DNA of 64,000 nt from the NCBI RefSeq assembly GCF_030052815.1, contig NC_079502.1:4554103-4618102 (forward strand), given 5' to 3'. How positions within the stretch are numbered: the first letter of the stretch is position 1; each line of letters opens with the position of its first letter. This document shows, one piece after another, positions 48,049 to 61,099 of this stretch. The notes under the pieces are model-generated. The model did no database searches and was not told the origin of the DNA. It saw only the letters and a program-made list of their open reading frames with translations. The translations under genes and the position numbers were made by a program. Source of the stretch: Hevea brasiliensis (Eukaryota > Streptophyta > Magnoliopsida > Malpighiales > Euphorbiaceae).

Positions 48049-48877
48049 TAAATAGTACCCATGCTTTAATATATAGTATGTAGTACACTTCTATTCTTTT
48101 ATTAATTCTTTTTAACAAAAATGGTTAAAAATTTTTAAAAACAATAAAAAGCACAATTTTTTTTTAAAAAAAAATAAGAATTGATGATTTTATTTTTTTT
48201 TATAAAATTTTTATTTTAAATTACAATAAAAAATTTAATTAAGAAGTTAAGTACAAATAGAGCTATATAATATATGTAATTTGCAACTTCTTTCGTTAGT
48301 TAATGTATAAAAAAGAAAAATATTGGTATTATCTTTTAAACAACAACTAAATTAAATTTATTAATTAAAAGAACTATTACAATCATCGCCTTCCCACATT
48401 AAAAAAAATTTGCAGAAGGGAAGCATCTAACAGAAAAGTCACAATTAACTATAATTTAAGAGTCATGAGTAGCTAGCACACATGCTCGTGCGAAGACCTT
48501 GATGTTCTCTTAAAAAAGCCACCATCCCTTCTTAAGCAATAATCTATACTTGAAGGAACAAGGGGTGCTTGCGATTTCCCATAAGAGTTCCAACACAAAG
48601 CCTGCTTGAAACTTGTGTATCCTTGAGAGGGTTTCAACTGAATATTAATCAGATCAACATCTATGCATGGCACATTACTGCTGCAAGCTAAATAAATAGG
48701 TTGCACTGTGTAACTCCCAATTATTTGATCATATCTAACACCAGAAATTGCTACAGCTTCTGTTTGGTTCTTGCAGATATGCTTGTCACAATAGAATTGA
48801 TCTATTATTATGGGATACTTGACGTTTGATACTTGGATGTTGGAAAATGATATGTTCTTCACCAATCCAATCCCTCC

Positions 48878-48973
48878 CTGCTAGATCCAAATTCTTTAGC
48901 TAAAAAATAGAATTATGCAGTAATTAATTATTTATTAGTTTTGATCAATATCAGAAGCATTTATTTTAGGTAC
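48878..48973 (-). other. Polygalacturonase B intron 7
   Basis: GTACC...GCAG between exons 7 and 8. Introns 6 (49083-49169) and 7 are short and typical. Confidence 0.7.
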
Positions 48974-49446
48974 CTGCCATGTCTTTATTCTAGCTCCAGC
49001 TAGAGTATTTTGCAGTGAGACTTTCTCCACAATGATATTGGAGACACATGCAACACTTCTATCCTTCCCAAGTCCTCCTACACTGAAATTATATATAAGA
49101 AAATAAAATATTATTCAATTAATGTTGATCAATATGAGAATTAAATTCTTTGTAATTAATAAAATCTACCTTATACCATGTCCTGGACCACAGTTGATAT
49201 GATGAACATGGATGTTGGAGCAACCAATTTGTATGGATATACAGTCATCTCCTGCCAAAAGTGAGTCCAATAATATATTAGCATAGGAATTCAGAAACCA
49301 TATCCTATATATATATATATATACCTGCAGGCTAGCCTACTTGCTAATAATTAAAACAAGGGCCAGAGAATACACTAAACTGAAAAGTTGGCTGTATTGG
49401 AACTTTTTGTTCATGCTTGTCTCAAAAGTTAGTTTAGTGACAGTTA

Positions 49447-49451
49447 TACCG
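49447..49451. other. Target-site duplication TACCG of copia element, left
   Basis: TACCG at 49447-49451 and 53997-54001 flank the two LTRs. Confidence 0.9.
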
Positions 49452-49736
49452 TGTTGGAGCAAACTAAGAATTAACAGAGAAAGAGAAGAATATTTCAGTG
49501 TATTATATATTTTTTTATTAACTGCAAATGAGCTTAAATACAGCTCAAAATATAACAGAAATTCCTATATTTCAGCTCAACCATGGAACATGCCTCCATG
49601 TTTAACAACTTAGCTAGAAAAATGGAAATAATGACTAAAATGCAGTAGAACAAGTCAATTAATAAAAAACATAACAGAAAAAAGAAAACTATAGCAGCTA
49701 AATAGGAAGTGCAGCAGCTAAGTCAACTTCTTAACA
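49452..49736 (-). repeat. Copia 3' LTR (element sense)
   Basis: 285 bp, on the plus strand TGTTGGAGC...TTAACA. An AATAAA on the sense strand (about 49508-49513) could end transcripts reading through the host intron. Confidence 0.9.
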
Positions 49737-52700
49737 CTCCTCCTTGGCTTTGATGCTGCAAACTCCAAGTTTTTCCCTTGGAAATTCAAATTTGCTTCTT
49801 TTTAAAGGTTTGGTAAAGATGTCTGCAACATTGTCATCAGTTTTGCAATATTTCAGAACAACAGAACCTTCTTTCTGCACATCTCTAAGGAAAAACAATT
49901 TGATATTAAAGTGCTTCGTTTTTCCATGAAAAACGGGATTGTTTGAGATTGCTATCACTGCTTGATTATCCACAAACACATCTGTGCCTTCATTTTGCTT
50001 CAGGTTCAGATCAAATAGCACATTTCTGAGCCATAAAGCTTGATTTGCAAATAGCAAAGAATAAACTCGCTTCGCGAATCGATTGTGCAACAACTTATTG
50101 TTTTTTACAACACCAAGAGAACATTCCTGACCCCAGATTAAAACAATAGCCTGAAGTACTCTTCATATCATCAGAACTACCATGATCACTATTAGAATAG
50201 CCTTGCAGAACATGAATCTGACTAGCACAAAACTTGATTCCATGCTTCAATGTTCCTTTCACATATCTTAGAACTCTCTTAGCAGCAGAAAAATGAGTTT
50301 CAGAGCACACCGTAAATCTAGATAGCAGACTCACAGAGTGTAAGATGTCAGGTCTTGTGGCTGTTAAGTACATCAAACAACCCACTAGACTTCTGTAAAG
50401 AGTTTCATCAACCTTTTCCGCTACATCTTCCTTGCTGAGCTTTACATTTTTACCCATAGGAGTTGTAGCAATCTTGCACTCATCCATTCTGAATTTCTTC
50501 AGAATTTCTTTGGCATATTTGGTTTGGCAAATGAACACCTCTTTCTCCTTTTGTTGAACCTCCATTCCAAGAAAATATGCCATTTCTCCCAAGTCAGTCA
50601 TCTCAAATGTCTGTTGCATATCTTTCTTGAATTTGTTTACAAGTTCCAAGTTGCTTCCTGTAACAAGTAAGTCATCCACATACAGGGAAACAACAATAAA
50701 ATTAATCTCATCACCTTTAATGTAGAGGGTAGCTTCATTGAGACTTTTTTTGAATCCCAACTGCATCAAATGCTCATCAATTCTGCTATACCAGGCCCTT
50801 GGTGCCTGTTTCAAGCCGTATAATGCTTTTTTGAGCAAATACACATCTTCTTCTTGCTCTTTCACAACAAACCCCTTAGGTTGTTCAACTTAAATCTCCT
50901 CCTCAAGAAGACCATTTAGAAACGCTGACTTTACATCTAACTGGTACACTTTCCAACCCTTTTGAGCAGCAATGGCCAACAGCAATCTGATTGTTTCAAT
51001 TCTGGCAACAGGAGCAAATGTGTCAGAAAAATCAACACCAGGGATTTGGGCATAACCTTTCACAACAAGCCTTGCTTTATGCTTGTTTATAGAGCCATCT
51101 CCATTGAGCTTTGTTCTGAATACCCACTTTACTCCAATCACCTTTCTATCATCAGGTCTTTTTACCAGCTGCCACGTTTTATTTTTTTCAATCATGCTTA
51201 AGTCCTCCTTCATTGCAGCTATCCATTTTGGATCTCTTTTTGCCTCCTGAAAATTTTCTGGTTCCAGAACTGCAACGTTGCACTTTTGATAGATTTCTGA
51301 AAGTAATCTTGTACCTCTGATAGGTTCATCATCAACCAAATCAGATTCGGACAGCTCTAGCAATTTTGAATCTTGACTTGGAATTGTACCAGCCTGATCT
51401 CCTTTCCAATTCCACTTAGCATCTTCCATAAAATGCACATCTCTGCTTATCAAAATTTTTCTCGTATTAGGTTGAAAAACTCTATAAGCCTTCAAAACTG
51501 AGCTGTATCCGACAAAGATTCCAGCTTCAGCTTTTCTGTCGAGCTTGTCTCTTTTGATCTGAGGCACATAAGTGAAACACAAGCAGCCAAACACTTTTAA
51601 ATTTTTTAAAGAAGGTTTGTAACCATACCAAGCCTCAAAAGGTGTCTTCCCATCAACTGCCTTTGTAGGAAGTCTGTTTAGCAGAAACACAGAAGTGTTA
51701 GCAGCCTCTGCCCAGTATTCTTTTGGCAACTCTTTCTCATGAAGCAAACACCTGGCCATCTCCATCACTGTACGATTTTTACGTTCACTGACTCCATTTT
51801 GTTGAGGAGTATATGGAGCAGTGAGTTGGTGTTCAATTCCAGCCTCTTCACAGAACTCATTGAAAGTTTCAGACGTGTACTCCTTCCCATTATCAGACCT
51901 CAACGTCTGAATTTTGCAGCCACTTTGTGTTTCAATCCAGTTCTTGAATTTCCAGAACACACCAGCCACTTCTGATTTGAACCTGAGAAAATATATCCAG
52001 CACATTCTGCTATAATCATCAATGAAAAGCAGATAATACTTACTCCCATTAAGTGAAGGAGTTCTATGTGGACCAGCCACATCAGTATGAATCAACTGAA
52101 GCTTTTCTGATGCTCTCCAGGTAGCTTTCTTGAAAGGAAGCCTTGATTGCTTTCCATATTGGCAAGCCTTGCATTCTGGCAGTTCAACTTCAAGATTAGG
52201 CAAACCTTGAACAAGTTCATTCTTTTGCATATTCACCACTGCTCTATGATGAAAATGACCCAGCCTTCTATGCCACACTTCTGCATTCACTGTTGTTGCA
52301 GAGTAGACTGATTGCTTTGCCTGTAGAGGATCTAGTGCAAAACTCTTCCCTTTCATGCTCACTTTGAACATATCTTCATCTTTTGAGTTTTTGATTAAGC
52401 AATGATTGCCCTCAAAAACCACTTTAAAACCATTTTCAAGAAGCTGGCCAACACTCAGCAAATTTTGGTTAATGTTAGGTACAAATAACACTTCTCGGAT
52501 AAGCTTTGTACCTTTTGAAGTTTCCACTGCAATTGTGCCTTTCCCTTTCACTGCGATACATTCTCCATTGCCAATCTTCACTTTGGAAATGAATGACGTA
52601 TCCAGCTCCTTGAATAGATCCCTGTCAAATGTCATGTGGTTGGTGCAACCACTGTCAATGAGCCACTTGTCACTTGAATGACTTGCTGCAAGACAGGTAG

Positions 52701-53646
52701 CTACGAATAGTTGCTCCTCTTCATGATCAGCTACTTGAACAACATTTTTCTGCTGAAGATCAACTTGAGCTACAACCTTCTGAATGTTGCTCTTGCATAT
52801 TTTCTGATGATGTCCCATTTTCTGGCACTTCTCACATTTCACATCAGGTCTCCTCCAGCATTTTGATGGTGGATGACCCTTTTTGTTGCAGTGCTTACAA
52901 GGAGGAAAGTCAGACTTTGATGAATCTGAACCTTCCTTCTTGTTTCCTTTATACTTCCCTTTCCCTCCTTGATTAGTTTGCACCTTTGCAGCCAATGCTC
53001 CTTCAACAGAACCTTCACTTCTCATGAGCCTTCTCTGTTCTTGAGCCTGCAAAGCATGTATCAATTCTGCCAAGCCAATCTTTGATAGATCCTTAGTATT
53101 TTCCAAAGAAGAGATGGTAGCTTCAAATCTTTCAGGGACAGTAACAAGAATTTTTTGAACTATTCTTGTATCAGCAAATTCAGTACCAAATAATCGTACC
53201 TTGTTTACGATATTGAGAAGTCTATCTGAATACTCTTTAATAGTTTCAGATTCCTTCATTTTCTGCATCTCAAATTCTCTAACCAGATTCAGCACTTGCA
53301 TTCCTTTGATCTTCTCATTTCCCTCGTACTCCTTCTTGAGATAGTTCCATATATCAAAGGCTATTTTCAAGGACATGATTTTGGTGAAAATTGAGGATGA
53401 AACTGCAGCAAACAAGCAGCTTTTGGCCTTGGACTTCCTTGCCTTCCTTTCTTTGAAACTCTTCATTTGAGCCATTGTAGGATTGTCGGGTAGTGGAAGC
53501 ACTTGGTAGTCTTCCTCAACAGCCTCCAAGAGATCATTTGCATCCAGGTAAGCCTCCATTCTGATTGCCCAAACTTGATAATTTTCTCCATTGAACACAG
53601 GAGTTGCAATGGCATTGAAAGGAGTTTCAGCACTTGAAGCCTCCAT
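49731..53646 (-). pseudogene. Copia gag-pol polyprotein (two stops, one frameshift)
   Basis: The first frame, 53646-50890 (918 codons), holds gag with two CCHC zinc knuckles (residues 250-263 and 271-284), protease DSG (331-333), integrase HHCC (His 459 and 464, Cys 492 and 495) and catalytic Asp522, Asp585 and Glu621, then the start of RT. TAA at 50890-50892 interrupts RT (TAT would fit). RT continues in 50865-50095 with its YVDD intact. TAA at 50095-50097 and a nearby frameshift break RNase H, whose C-terminal part resumes in 50093-49731. Long gag-pol frames survive, so loss of function is recent. I do not assign a copia lineage. Confidence 0.9.
49737..49750 (-). other. Copia polypurine tract
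   Basis: On the minus strand AAGGAGGAG directly precedes the 3' LTR start TGTTAAGAAG. Confidence 0.7.
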
Positions 53647-53694
53647 TTTGGTGGAAAAATTACACTCAAATTCCTCACAAGTCCCTTAAGAAGA

Positions 53695-53708
53695 GGGCTC
53701 TGATACCA
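53695..53708 (-). other. Copia primer-binding site (initiator tRNA-Met)
   Basis: TGGTATCAGAGCCC on the minus strand, three bases inside the 5' LTR. Confidence 0.85.
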
Positions 53709-53711
53709 GTT

Positions 53712-53996
53712 TGTTGGAGCAAACTAAGAATTAACAGAGAAATAGAAGAATATTTTAGTGTATTATATATTTTTTTATTAACTGCAAATGAGCTTAAATA
53801 CAGCTCAAAATATAACAGAAATTCCTATATTTCAGCTCAACCATGGAACATGCCTCCATGTTTAACAACTTAGCTAGAAAAATGGAAATAATGACTAAAA
53901 TGCAGTAGAACAAGTCAATTAATAAAAAACATAACAGAAAAAAGAAAACTACAGCAGCTAAATAGGAAGTGCAGCAGCTAAGTCAACTTCTTAACA
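53712..53996 (-). repeat. Copia 5' LTR (element sense)
   Basis: 285 bp; three substitutions against 49452-49736. Confidence 0.9.
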
Positions 53997-55569
53997 TACC
54001 GTTTAAAATTTAATTGAACCTAACATATTTTCCTCACAAACAGATAACCTTTTTATTTTCTTTTATTGCTTTTTTCGTATGTGGCAGAAGTAGATTGCTT
54101 TTTCTGTGCAATTCTAGCATGCCATGCACCATTGAGTCAATACCCAACTCAAGTTACGTGATCGAACATTAGCCACCTATTGAAGCATGACCTAATATGT
54201 TCTAAATTCATCTTATATGATATAATTAACATAAGTGAATTTCTTGGTTCTTACCAGATCCAATACTAGAATGCTGAATTTCTACATCTTGTGTGTTCTG
54301 CAGGTGAATTCCATCGGTATTGGGGCTATTCTCAGGTGATGAAATGGTTATATTGTTAACCTTGATCCTCTTTGAATTGTCAAATTTCAGATGGCATTGT
54401 GGGCTATTTACAATTTCAATGTCTCGAACTGTGACATTATAGCTAGCATAAAATCTCAAAGCCTTCAAAGAAGAGGAAATTAATTCATAACGTTCCAATT
54501 ATCAGTAGATATAGTCAGACAAAATTAAAACAGTGATCATAAAATAAAAGCAACAAAAACAAAACTTGGAAGAAATGTCCTACTGTTGGTTTCAAATCAG
54601 GAATGTGCTTGGATTTCTTCTGCAGAAATACATCACAAAACAGCTTTAGCATTTTTCCTATTTCTTTTTGACTTTTTATTTTCCAAATGTTTGAAGAATA
54701 TATAATTGCCAAACCTGAATAAAATAGACACTAGAGGGACTCCACCAATCGAAGCCTTGACCATTGACAGTGCCAGTACCTTGAACAGTGAAGTCATGCA
54801 CCCACTTGAAGTTAAGCCATTGAAACAGGCTGGATTTAGGCCATGAACCCGCTTCTGGAGGAGCTAAGAGAGTTCCATCAATCTGTAATTGGCATGGAAT
54901 TCCACTTACATTACATCAGCTTGGTGTGTAAATCATTTTATTATAAAGATATGTAAATATTAATTCATGACTTCAATGTACAATTAAATCAAGGTTAAAA
55001 AAAGCCTGACAAAGAATATACCCCTTTGCCCTGTTGCATTTCTTTATTCAAGTGTAGTAGTCAGTGAGATCAGCTAAAAAAGAAGAGAGAGCAAACCTGA
55101 AGAACAAGGTGAGGCACACATGGACCTTGAAGAGTTATGGGCTTGACAAGGAACTTGAATTCTGCTGGGATTTCTACTGTAGCTCCAGGGACCTCACAGG
55201 CAGCTTTCCATGCAGATAGAAGGGCCTGTTTGGTTCAACATTTCACCAAATTATAATGTAGCAAAGGTAGGAGGAGAAAGAATTGTTGAACTTTTGGCCA
55301 TTACATACCTTAGAATCATCAGAAACTCCATCACCCTTGGCTCCAAATGACAAATTATTGAAAAAACTCGATTGGGTAGGATAAGAACCACGGTGAGGAA
55401 GAGGGGCTGGTGCTGGGCCTGGAATATTAGCTGAACCTTTGAGATGCTTACTGGGTTTGCTCTTCTTGCTGTGTTGCTTTCTTGCGTCCACAATGATGGC
55501 TAACATAGTGAAGGCAGCCATTATGACAAATATGAAAAATAGAAGAGATATACTCTTGTTTCTCTACAT

Positions 55570-58502
55570 CTTCACAATCCTTTTCTTCTCCTTTCCTGGA
55601 ATATGGTCTCCTGGAGAATTAATGAGAACTAGTCTGGCTCTGGTTGAGATTGTGGAGTGAGCCGTTATGCATGGTTAAATAATGGTATAATTTGCGAGCA
55701 AGCTTAGAGTATTTAATAATAAGATTATATTAACACTTTTTATCTATTTGTGGTTTTCTTTATTGCCATCAAGTGTACAAGAACTTTTTTTTTGTGTCAG
55801 AAGAGCGTACAAGAACTTTAGTGTATTTTAGGAGAAATTATAAAATAAAATGGTGATTCTATATAAAATGTTTATATAAAATGACAAGTCAATAAAATAT
55901 AAATAAGTATATATAAATAAATCCCATTAAATAATAACTGTCTGATGGTGAATTTAAAAAAAATAATTACTTAATTATTTTAAATATTTATTTATATCTG
56001 ATTGATTTGTCATTTCATGTAAACTCTCTACATAAAATGAAATATTTAATGTAGACAAATATTTTTGTTCATGGAATGACAAGCCAATGAAATATGGACA
56101 AGTGTATAGAAATATGTTCATTAAATAATAATTTTTTGATGGTGAATTTAAAAAAAATAATAATTACTCAATCATTTTAAATATTTATCTATCTTTGATT
56201 AGTTTGTCATTCCATGTAAATTATCTGTATGAAATGACGACTCCATAATATAATTATTCAATCAGATGTTTAGTTTGACTCGGTTAACTTTATGTATAAG
56301 TAGAAATCATAAGTAGATTAATATTTGATTTAGTGTATAATTTAGTGTATAAGTTTAAAAAATACTTAAAATAATTCAGAAATTATATATAAAAATATTT
56401 TACTTATAACTATTCTATTTGTTTTAAAACTATTCTTTAACCAAATAAAAGAATATATTATACTAATAATTTTTTAAAATATAAATATTATCTTATTTTA
56501 ATAACAATCGCACTTAATTAAATATTCTTTTTGTAATTTTAATAAATTATATTACTTTTAAACACTTTTTAATCAAATAGTTAAATTATTTAAAAATTAT
56601 TTTTAAATAATTTTACCAAACAATTAACTATTTACTTTTAATTTGACTTATAAATTTAAAAATATATTTTAAATTAAAATTTAAAAGTAAGAAACTAAAC
56701 CAAATATTTTTTTTCCTAAACTTCTCTCTCTCTCTCAAATTAAAATTTATGGTACACAAAAGTTATAACACATGCATGCCGTATGGGAAATCCCAATAAA
56801 AGAAAATAAAAACAATTTAGCGTTAATAATGTTAATAATTTTTTAATCGATAAAACATATAAGTGCTCCCATAAAATTAAGAGCTTGAATTTTATTAACG
56901 CCTTTTATAATGAGCGATATGTAAATTTCATTGTAATTCCTCAATAAAGTTAGTAACATACCCTAATCTCTTAAACTGGAACCCTCACCTAAACTTTCTT
57001 TCAACTAAAAAAAATTCTAATGATTTAAATTTGTAATTTTTATTAAAATTTAAATCTGTGAAGCCTAAAAAGAATTTCAAAATCATTGAATTAAAATTAG
57101 TTAATAATTTTAATAAAGGCTACAAAAAATTTTAAAAATTAGATACAACTTTTTTACAAATCACATATAAATTGGATGAAGTATATATTTAAAAATTACA
57201 AATATAAATTATAATAAGCATGTCATTAAATTGATATATGTGGTCACTTATATATATATATAATAGAAAAAATGGTCAATTGGGATCCATCATTAGTGCA
57301 TTATATATCTTGCATGACCTTGCTAAAGGCAAGCCATTATAGAGTTTGTAGTGGAAGGAGTAGCTAGCCGGACTAGATAAGTCATATACTATACTATATA
57401 ATATAATACGGTTTGGATAATCTTACTTAATTAACTTCTCTAATTTCATATTCTAATTATTAAATGTAAAGGAAAGTAGTTAAGATGCCTTTGGATGGAA
57501 AGACGATATTACCCTTAACAAAATACTTGTTGAAGCATTTTTGCAAAGGGTTTATTAGTCCTTTGATCATATCAAATTAAATAACTAAATTAGGAAGTGT
57601 CCAAGCGGCCACAAGTTATTGTTAGACTTGTCACTTTAATGCATAATCCAACAACAAAACTGGAATGGAGGTTGGTGGTCTTAGGTTCTACTAAATTCCA
57701 GACAAAAGAAATTGGCCAATGCAGCAGTCACTCAGCTCAGTGAAAGCCATAATATATATAGATTTCAATTCCCTAATTTGTTTAATGCTAAATAATAATT
57801 TATTCTGTTCAATAATAACTTTTAAGATAACATTAACAAAAATTAGAGCAGTAGATAAAGGCCAACAATTTTTTATTACAATTGAAAAATCAAATTATAC
57901 TGATGTTAATTAATTTAGTCTATTTAATTTGATTAATTTTTTTAAGAATTTCAATTTTTTAGTTCAATTTGATTATATTTCCAAATTAATTGAAAAAAAA
58001 TTTTAATTGAACTGAATGTTTAAAGGGTTTTTCTTTTCTCTAGCTCACTAATTCAGACTCAGAGTTTAGCATTTGAAGGCCTAAACTTTTCGGTATAGGT
58101 CTTTGCTCCATTCAAACTAGTAAGTTCATTCACATAATTAAATAAAAAAAAAAAATTTCCATTCAATTTAATTTTATCTAGCTAGTCAGTTCGGTTAATT
58201 ATAATAAAACTATTTAGTTTTTGATTTCCCTAGCTAGTCAGTTCGGTCTTTGCATATTTTCCCTTCTTCTTTATTGACTACATCCTAGTTTGATGGATAG
58301 AAAGCAGAAAATGATCTAATCATTACACATGGTACTTTAAGGCATCTTTACCAGGAGCCAGTCACTCTCGTCTTCTTTCCTGCACAAAGAGGAACAAGCA
58401 TTAATCAATTACTGTTAGCTTGGAGGAAAAAAAGAGAGAGAGCCCAAAATTTTATTAGCTTAAAAGATTCCTCTTCTTTTAGCCCCACCAAAGGATAGGC
58501 AC
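55570..58502. other. Intergenic region, unit B, between polygalacturonase and NRT2.5
   Basis: AT-rich and without supported genes. It carries the unoccupied target site (ATTTA at 57023-57027) of the Tekay-type insertion, the tandem repeat (about 55864-56233) and the MITE (56320-56708). It acts as a natural pre-insertion reference for unit A. Confidence 0.65.
56320..56708. mobile_element. Probable MITE, unit B
   Basis: Same inverted ends as 885-1261 (AATATTTGATTTAG and CTAAACCAAATATT). Confidence 0.45.
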
Positions 58503-60118
58503 ATGGAAGTGGAAACTACTGGGACGGGATTTCAGCCTCAAAAATTTGCTCTTCCTGTGGACTCAGAGCACAAGGCAGCTGAATTCCGGTTATTCTCTAT
58601 AGCAGCTCCCCACATGCGGGCATTTCATTTGTCTTGGGTGTCTTTCTTCTCTTGTTTTGTGTCCACTTTTGCTGCTCCACCTCTCCTTCCCATAATACGT
58701 GACAACCTCAATCTCACAGCCACAGACATTGGCAATGCAGGTATTGCATCCGTCTCTGGTGCTGTCTTTGCGAGAATTGCCATGGGACTGCCTGTGACCT
58801 TTTTGGACCCCGTATTGCCTCTGCTTCACTTATACTCCTTACAGCACCAGCGGTCTACTTCACTTCCGTTGTCTCATCACCTGTTTCTTTTCTCCTCGTA
58901 CGTTTTTTCATGGGCTTCTCCCTTGCCACTTTTGTCTCAACTCAATTCTGGATGAGCTCCATGTTTTCAGCCCCAGTAGTTGGCACCGCTAATGGCGTTG
59001 CAGGTGGCTGGGGCAACCTTGGTGGTGGAGCAACACAGCTGATTATGCCCCTTGTGTTTGGCCTAATCCGCGACATCGGAGCAAAAGAAATTTACAGCTT
59101 GGGGAATTGCATTTTTCGTCCCTGCCCTGTTTCAAATGTTATCAGCATTTGCAGTATTGATCTTTGGCCAGGATCTGCCAGATGGGAACTTCAGGAGGCT
59201 ACAGAAATCAGGGGATAAAGCCAAAGATAAATTCTCAAACGTCTTCTATCATGGGGTTACAAATTACAGAGGGTGGATCCTGGCATTAACTTACGGGTAC
59301 TGTTTTGGGGTGGAGCCGACAATTGACAATATAATAGCAGAATATTTTTACGATAGATTTGATCTGAAACTACACACAGCAGGAATTATTGCAGCAAGTT
59401 TTGGATTAGCAAATATCGTTTCTAGACCAGCTGGAGGACTGATTTCAGATGTAGTGGCAACGAGGTTTGCAATGAGGGGTAGGTTGTGGGCTTTGTGGAT
59501 AGTGCAGACATTAGGAGGGGTACTCTGCATCATTCTTGGACGAGTGGGATCCTTAGCTCCATCCATCGCAGTGATGATTGCTTTCTCTTTCTTCTGCCAA
59601 GCGGCATGTGGGCTAACGTTTGGTGTGGTTCCTTTTGTCTCTAGGAGGTAATTAAGATTTCTACTCCCACTTAATCCCATTTCTATCTCACAGAGTTTAA
59701 ATTCTAATAATACAACCATGTCTCATTCTTCAGGTCATTAGGGCTAATATCTGGTATGACAGGAGGTGGTGGAAGTGTGGGTGCAGTTCTTACACAGCTA
59801 ATTTTCTTCAAAGGATCCAGATACTCCAAAGAAAGGGGCATAACACTCATGGGTATCATGATTATATGCTGCACTCTACCAATATGTCTAATATACTTCC
59901 CACAATGGGGTGGAATGTTTTGTGGACCATCATCTAAAAAGATTGCTCCAGAAGAAGACTATTACATGTCTGAATGGAATTCAAAGGAGGAGCAAGGATT
60001 ACATCAGGCAAGCTTAAAATTTGCTGATAACAGTAGAAGTGAAAGAGGAAGTGAAAGAGACAGAAGAGCAGACTCTGAAACCAGGCCACCTAATCAGACC
60101 TCATCTACAAACGTCTAG
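58503..60118 (+). pseudogene. NRT2.5: High-affinity nitrate transporter NRT2.5-like, copy B
   Basis: Exon 1 58503-59647, intron 59648-59733, exon 2 59734-60118. Total coding length is 1530 bp (509 codons plus stop), the expected size for NRT2.5 (about 500 residues). It keeps the transporter motifs and the block around residues 320-340 ([15 protein letters not shown]) that copy A has lost. It shares with copy A a one-base loss near 58786 and a one-base gain near 59085, so about 300 bp encoding transmembrane segments are out of frame and the frame closes at 58955. If both single-base changes proved to be sequence errors, this copy would encode a normal protein. Confidence 0.85.
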
Positions 60119-61099
60119 TCTATGTGCTCCAGTTTCTCAAATATGAGCTTAGCAAGTAAAGGTAATGTCCATCTGTGATATTCAAGTTCCAGATTGCACT
60201 GTAAAAGCATTTGATATGCAGCCTAAATCATCTCGAAGACCTTATGCGTCCATATTTTCTATTAAGGCAAGCACTTAGGCTCTTCTTTCTTCCAAGCCAT
60301 ATTGCAGTGTTAACAAAAACTTTTTGCATGGGTATCTGAAACTTTTCATTCCTTTAATCCAGACATGGATGGTTTTCCCTTAGATGAAGAAGGTGAATTA
60401 AATTAAATAGACATGAAGGCTGATCCATGGCTGACATTTAAAGAGAGAAGAAACTATCATCTATTAACTAGTCATTGCATCTGGTTTCATAACAATATTC
60501 TTCTCATTAGCATCGTTATCCCTTGAATTGAAAGACAATAGACCTGCCAACTCACACTCCTCCCTTAGGTATAGATTCTATGTCTGCCACTGGTTGGGTA
60601 TGCCAAAGAAGATATCTAAGATAGTGAAATACAAAAGCAAATTGATTTTAGGCACTATCAGATATAAATATTAGCCAAAAAGCATGTAAATACAAAGCAA
60701 GTTACAGTCTCTTACATTGGAATGAATCATATTTAAAACTGAATGCAACAAAAATGCAGATCCCATGGTCTATCTATAGAGAGATTATATTCTAATTAAC
60801 CTCTGTTACGATCCCACATTGTTGCTAAACAACTTGTTAGGGGTTAATAACTCCTTAGACACTTTCCTTTTATAAATTGATTTTCAATGGTGAATTCTAC
60901 CTAGAGGGTCATCCTCATGTGTCGGCCCATGAGATACTTTATTATTAAAGATTTTAGCTAATAGGATTGAAATATTTTTTTTTTTTTTAGATGATTAAGA
61001 GGCCAGTTAATCCCACATACATACAATGAAAGAAATCATCATAATGGTATATATTCTATGCATATAAAATTAATTAAATCAATGGGATTGCTTTACATT
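60119..61099. other. 3' flank of NRT2.5-like copy B
   Basis: Non-coding, matches 30070-31056. No gene is seen. Confidence 0.5.

Larger units (their letters stand above)
47359..48472. other. AT-rich 3' flank of polygalacturonase B
   Basis: No gene is seen. It contains (TA)n at 47582-47631 and a two-copy 49-bp tandem repeat (47951-47999 and 48000-48048, starting GCATTCCCAATGTTCC). Confidence 0.55.
49452..53996 (-). mobile_element. Ty1/copia retrotransposon in polygalacturonase intron 5
   Basis: A 4545-bp element with two 285-bp LTRs (49452-49736 and 53712-53996) that differ at three positions, so the insertion is young (about 0.4 million years if 1.3e-8 per site per year applies). Target duplication TACCG. 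Minus orientation, the same sense as the host gene. The polyprotein order gag, protease, integrase, RT, RNase H is the copia order. Two nonsense codons and a frameshift in RNase H disable it. Confidence 0.93.
48473..55569 (-). pseudogene. Polygalacturonase (GH28) copy B, stop at codon 2, copia in intron 5
   Basis: Eight exons with GT/AG junctions, 3' to 5' on the plus strand: 48473-48877, 48974-49082, 49170-49251, 54255-54462, 54584-54619, 54715-54882, 55097-55225, 55309-55569. They join in frame to 465 residues. All GH28 motifs are present: NTD (residue about 246-248), GDD (268-270), GHG (291-293) and RIK (326-328), so the catalytic core looks usable for hydrolysing cell-wall homogalacturonan. 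However, codon 2 is TAG (55564-55566) where copy A has AAG. The next in-frame ATG (55519-55521) would give 449 residues without most of the signal peptide. Intron 5 is swollen to 5 kb by a same-sense copia element. Called a probable pseudogene; residual function is possible. Confidence 0.8.
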
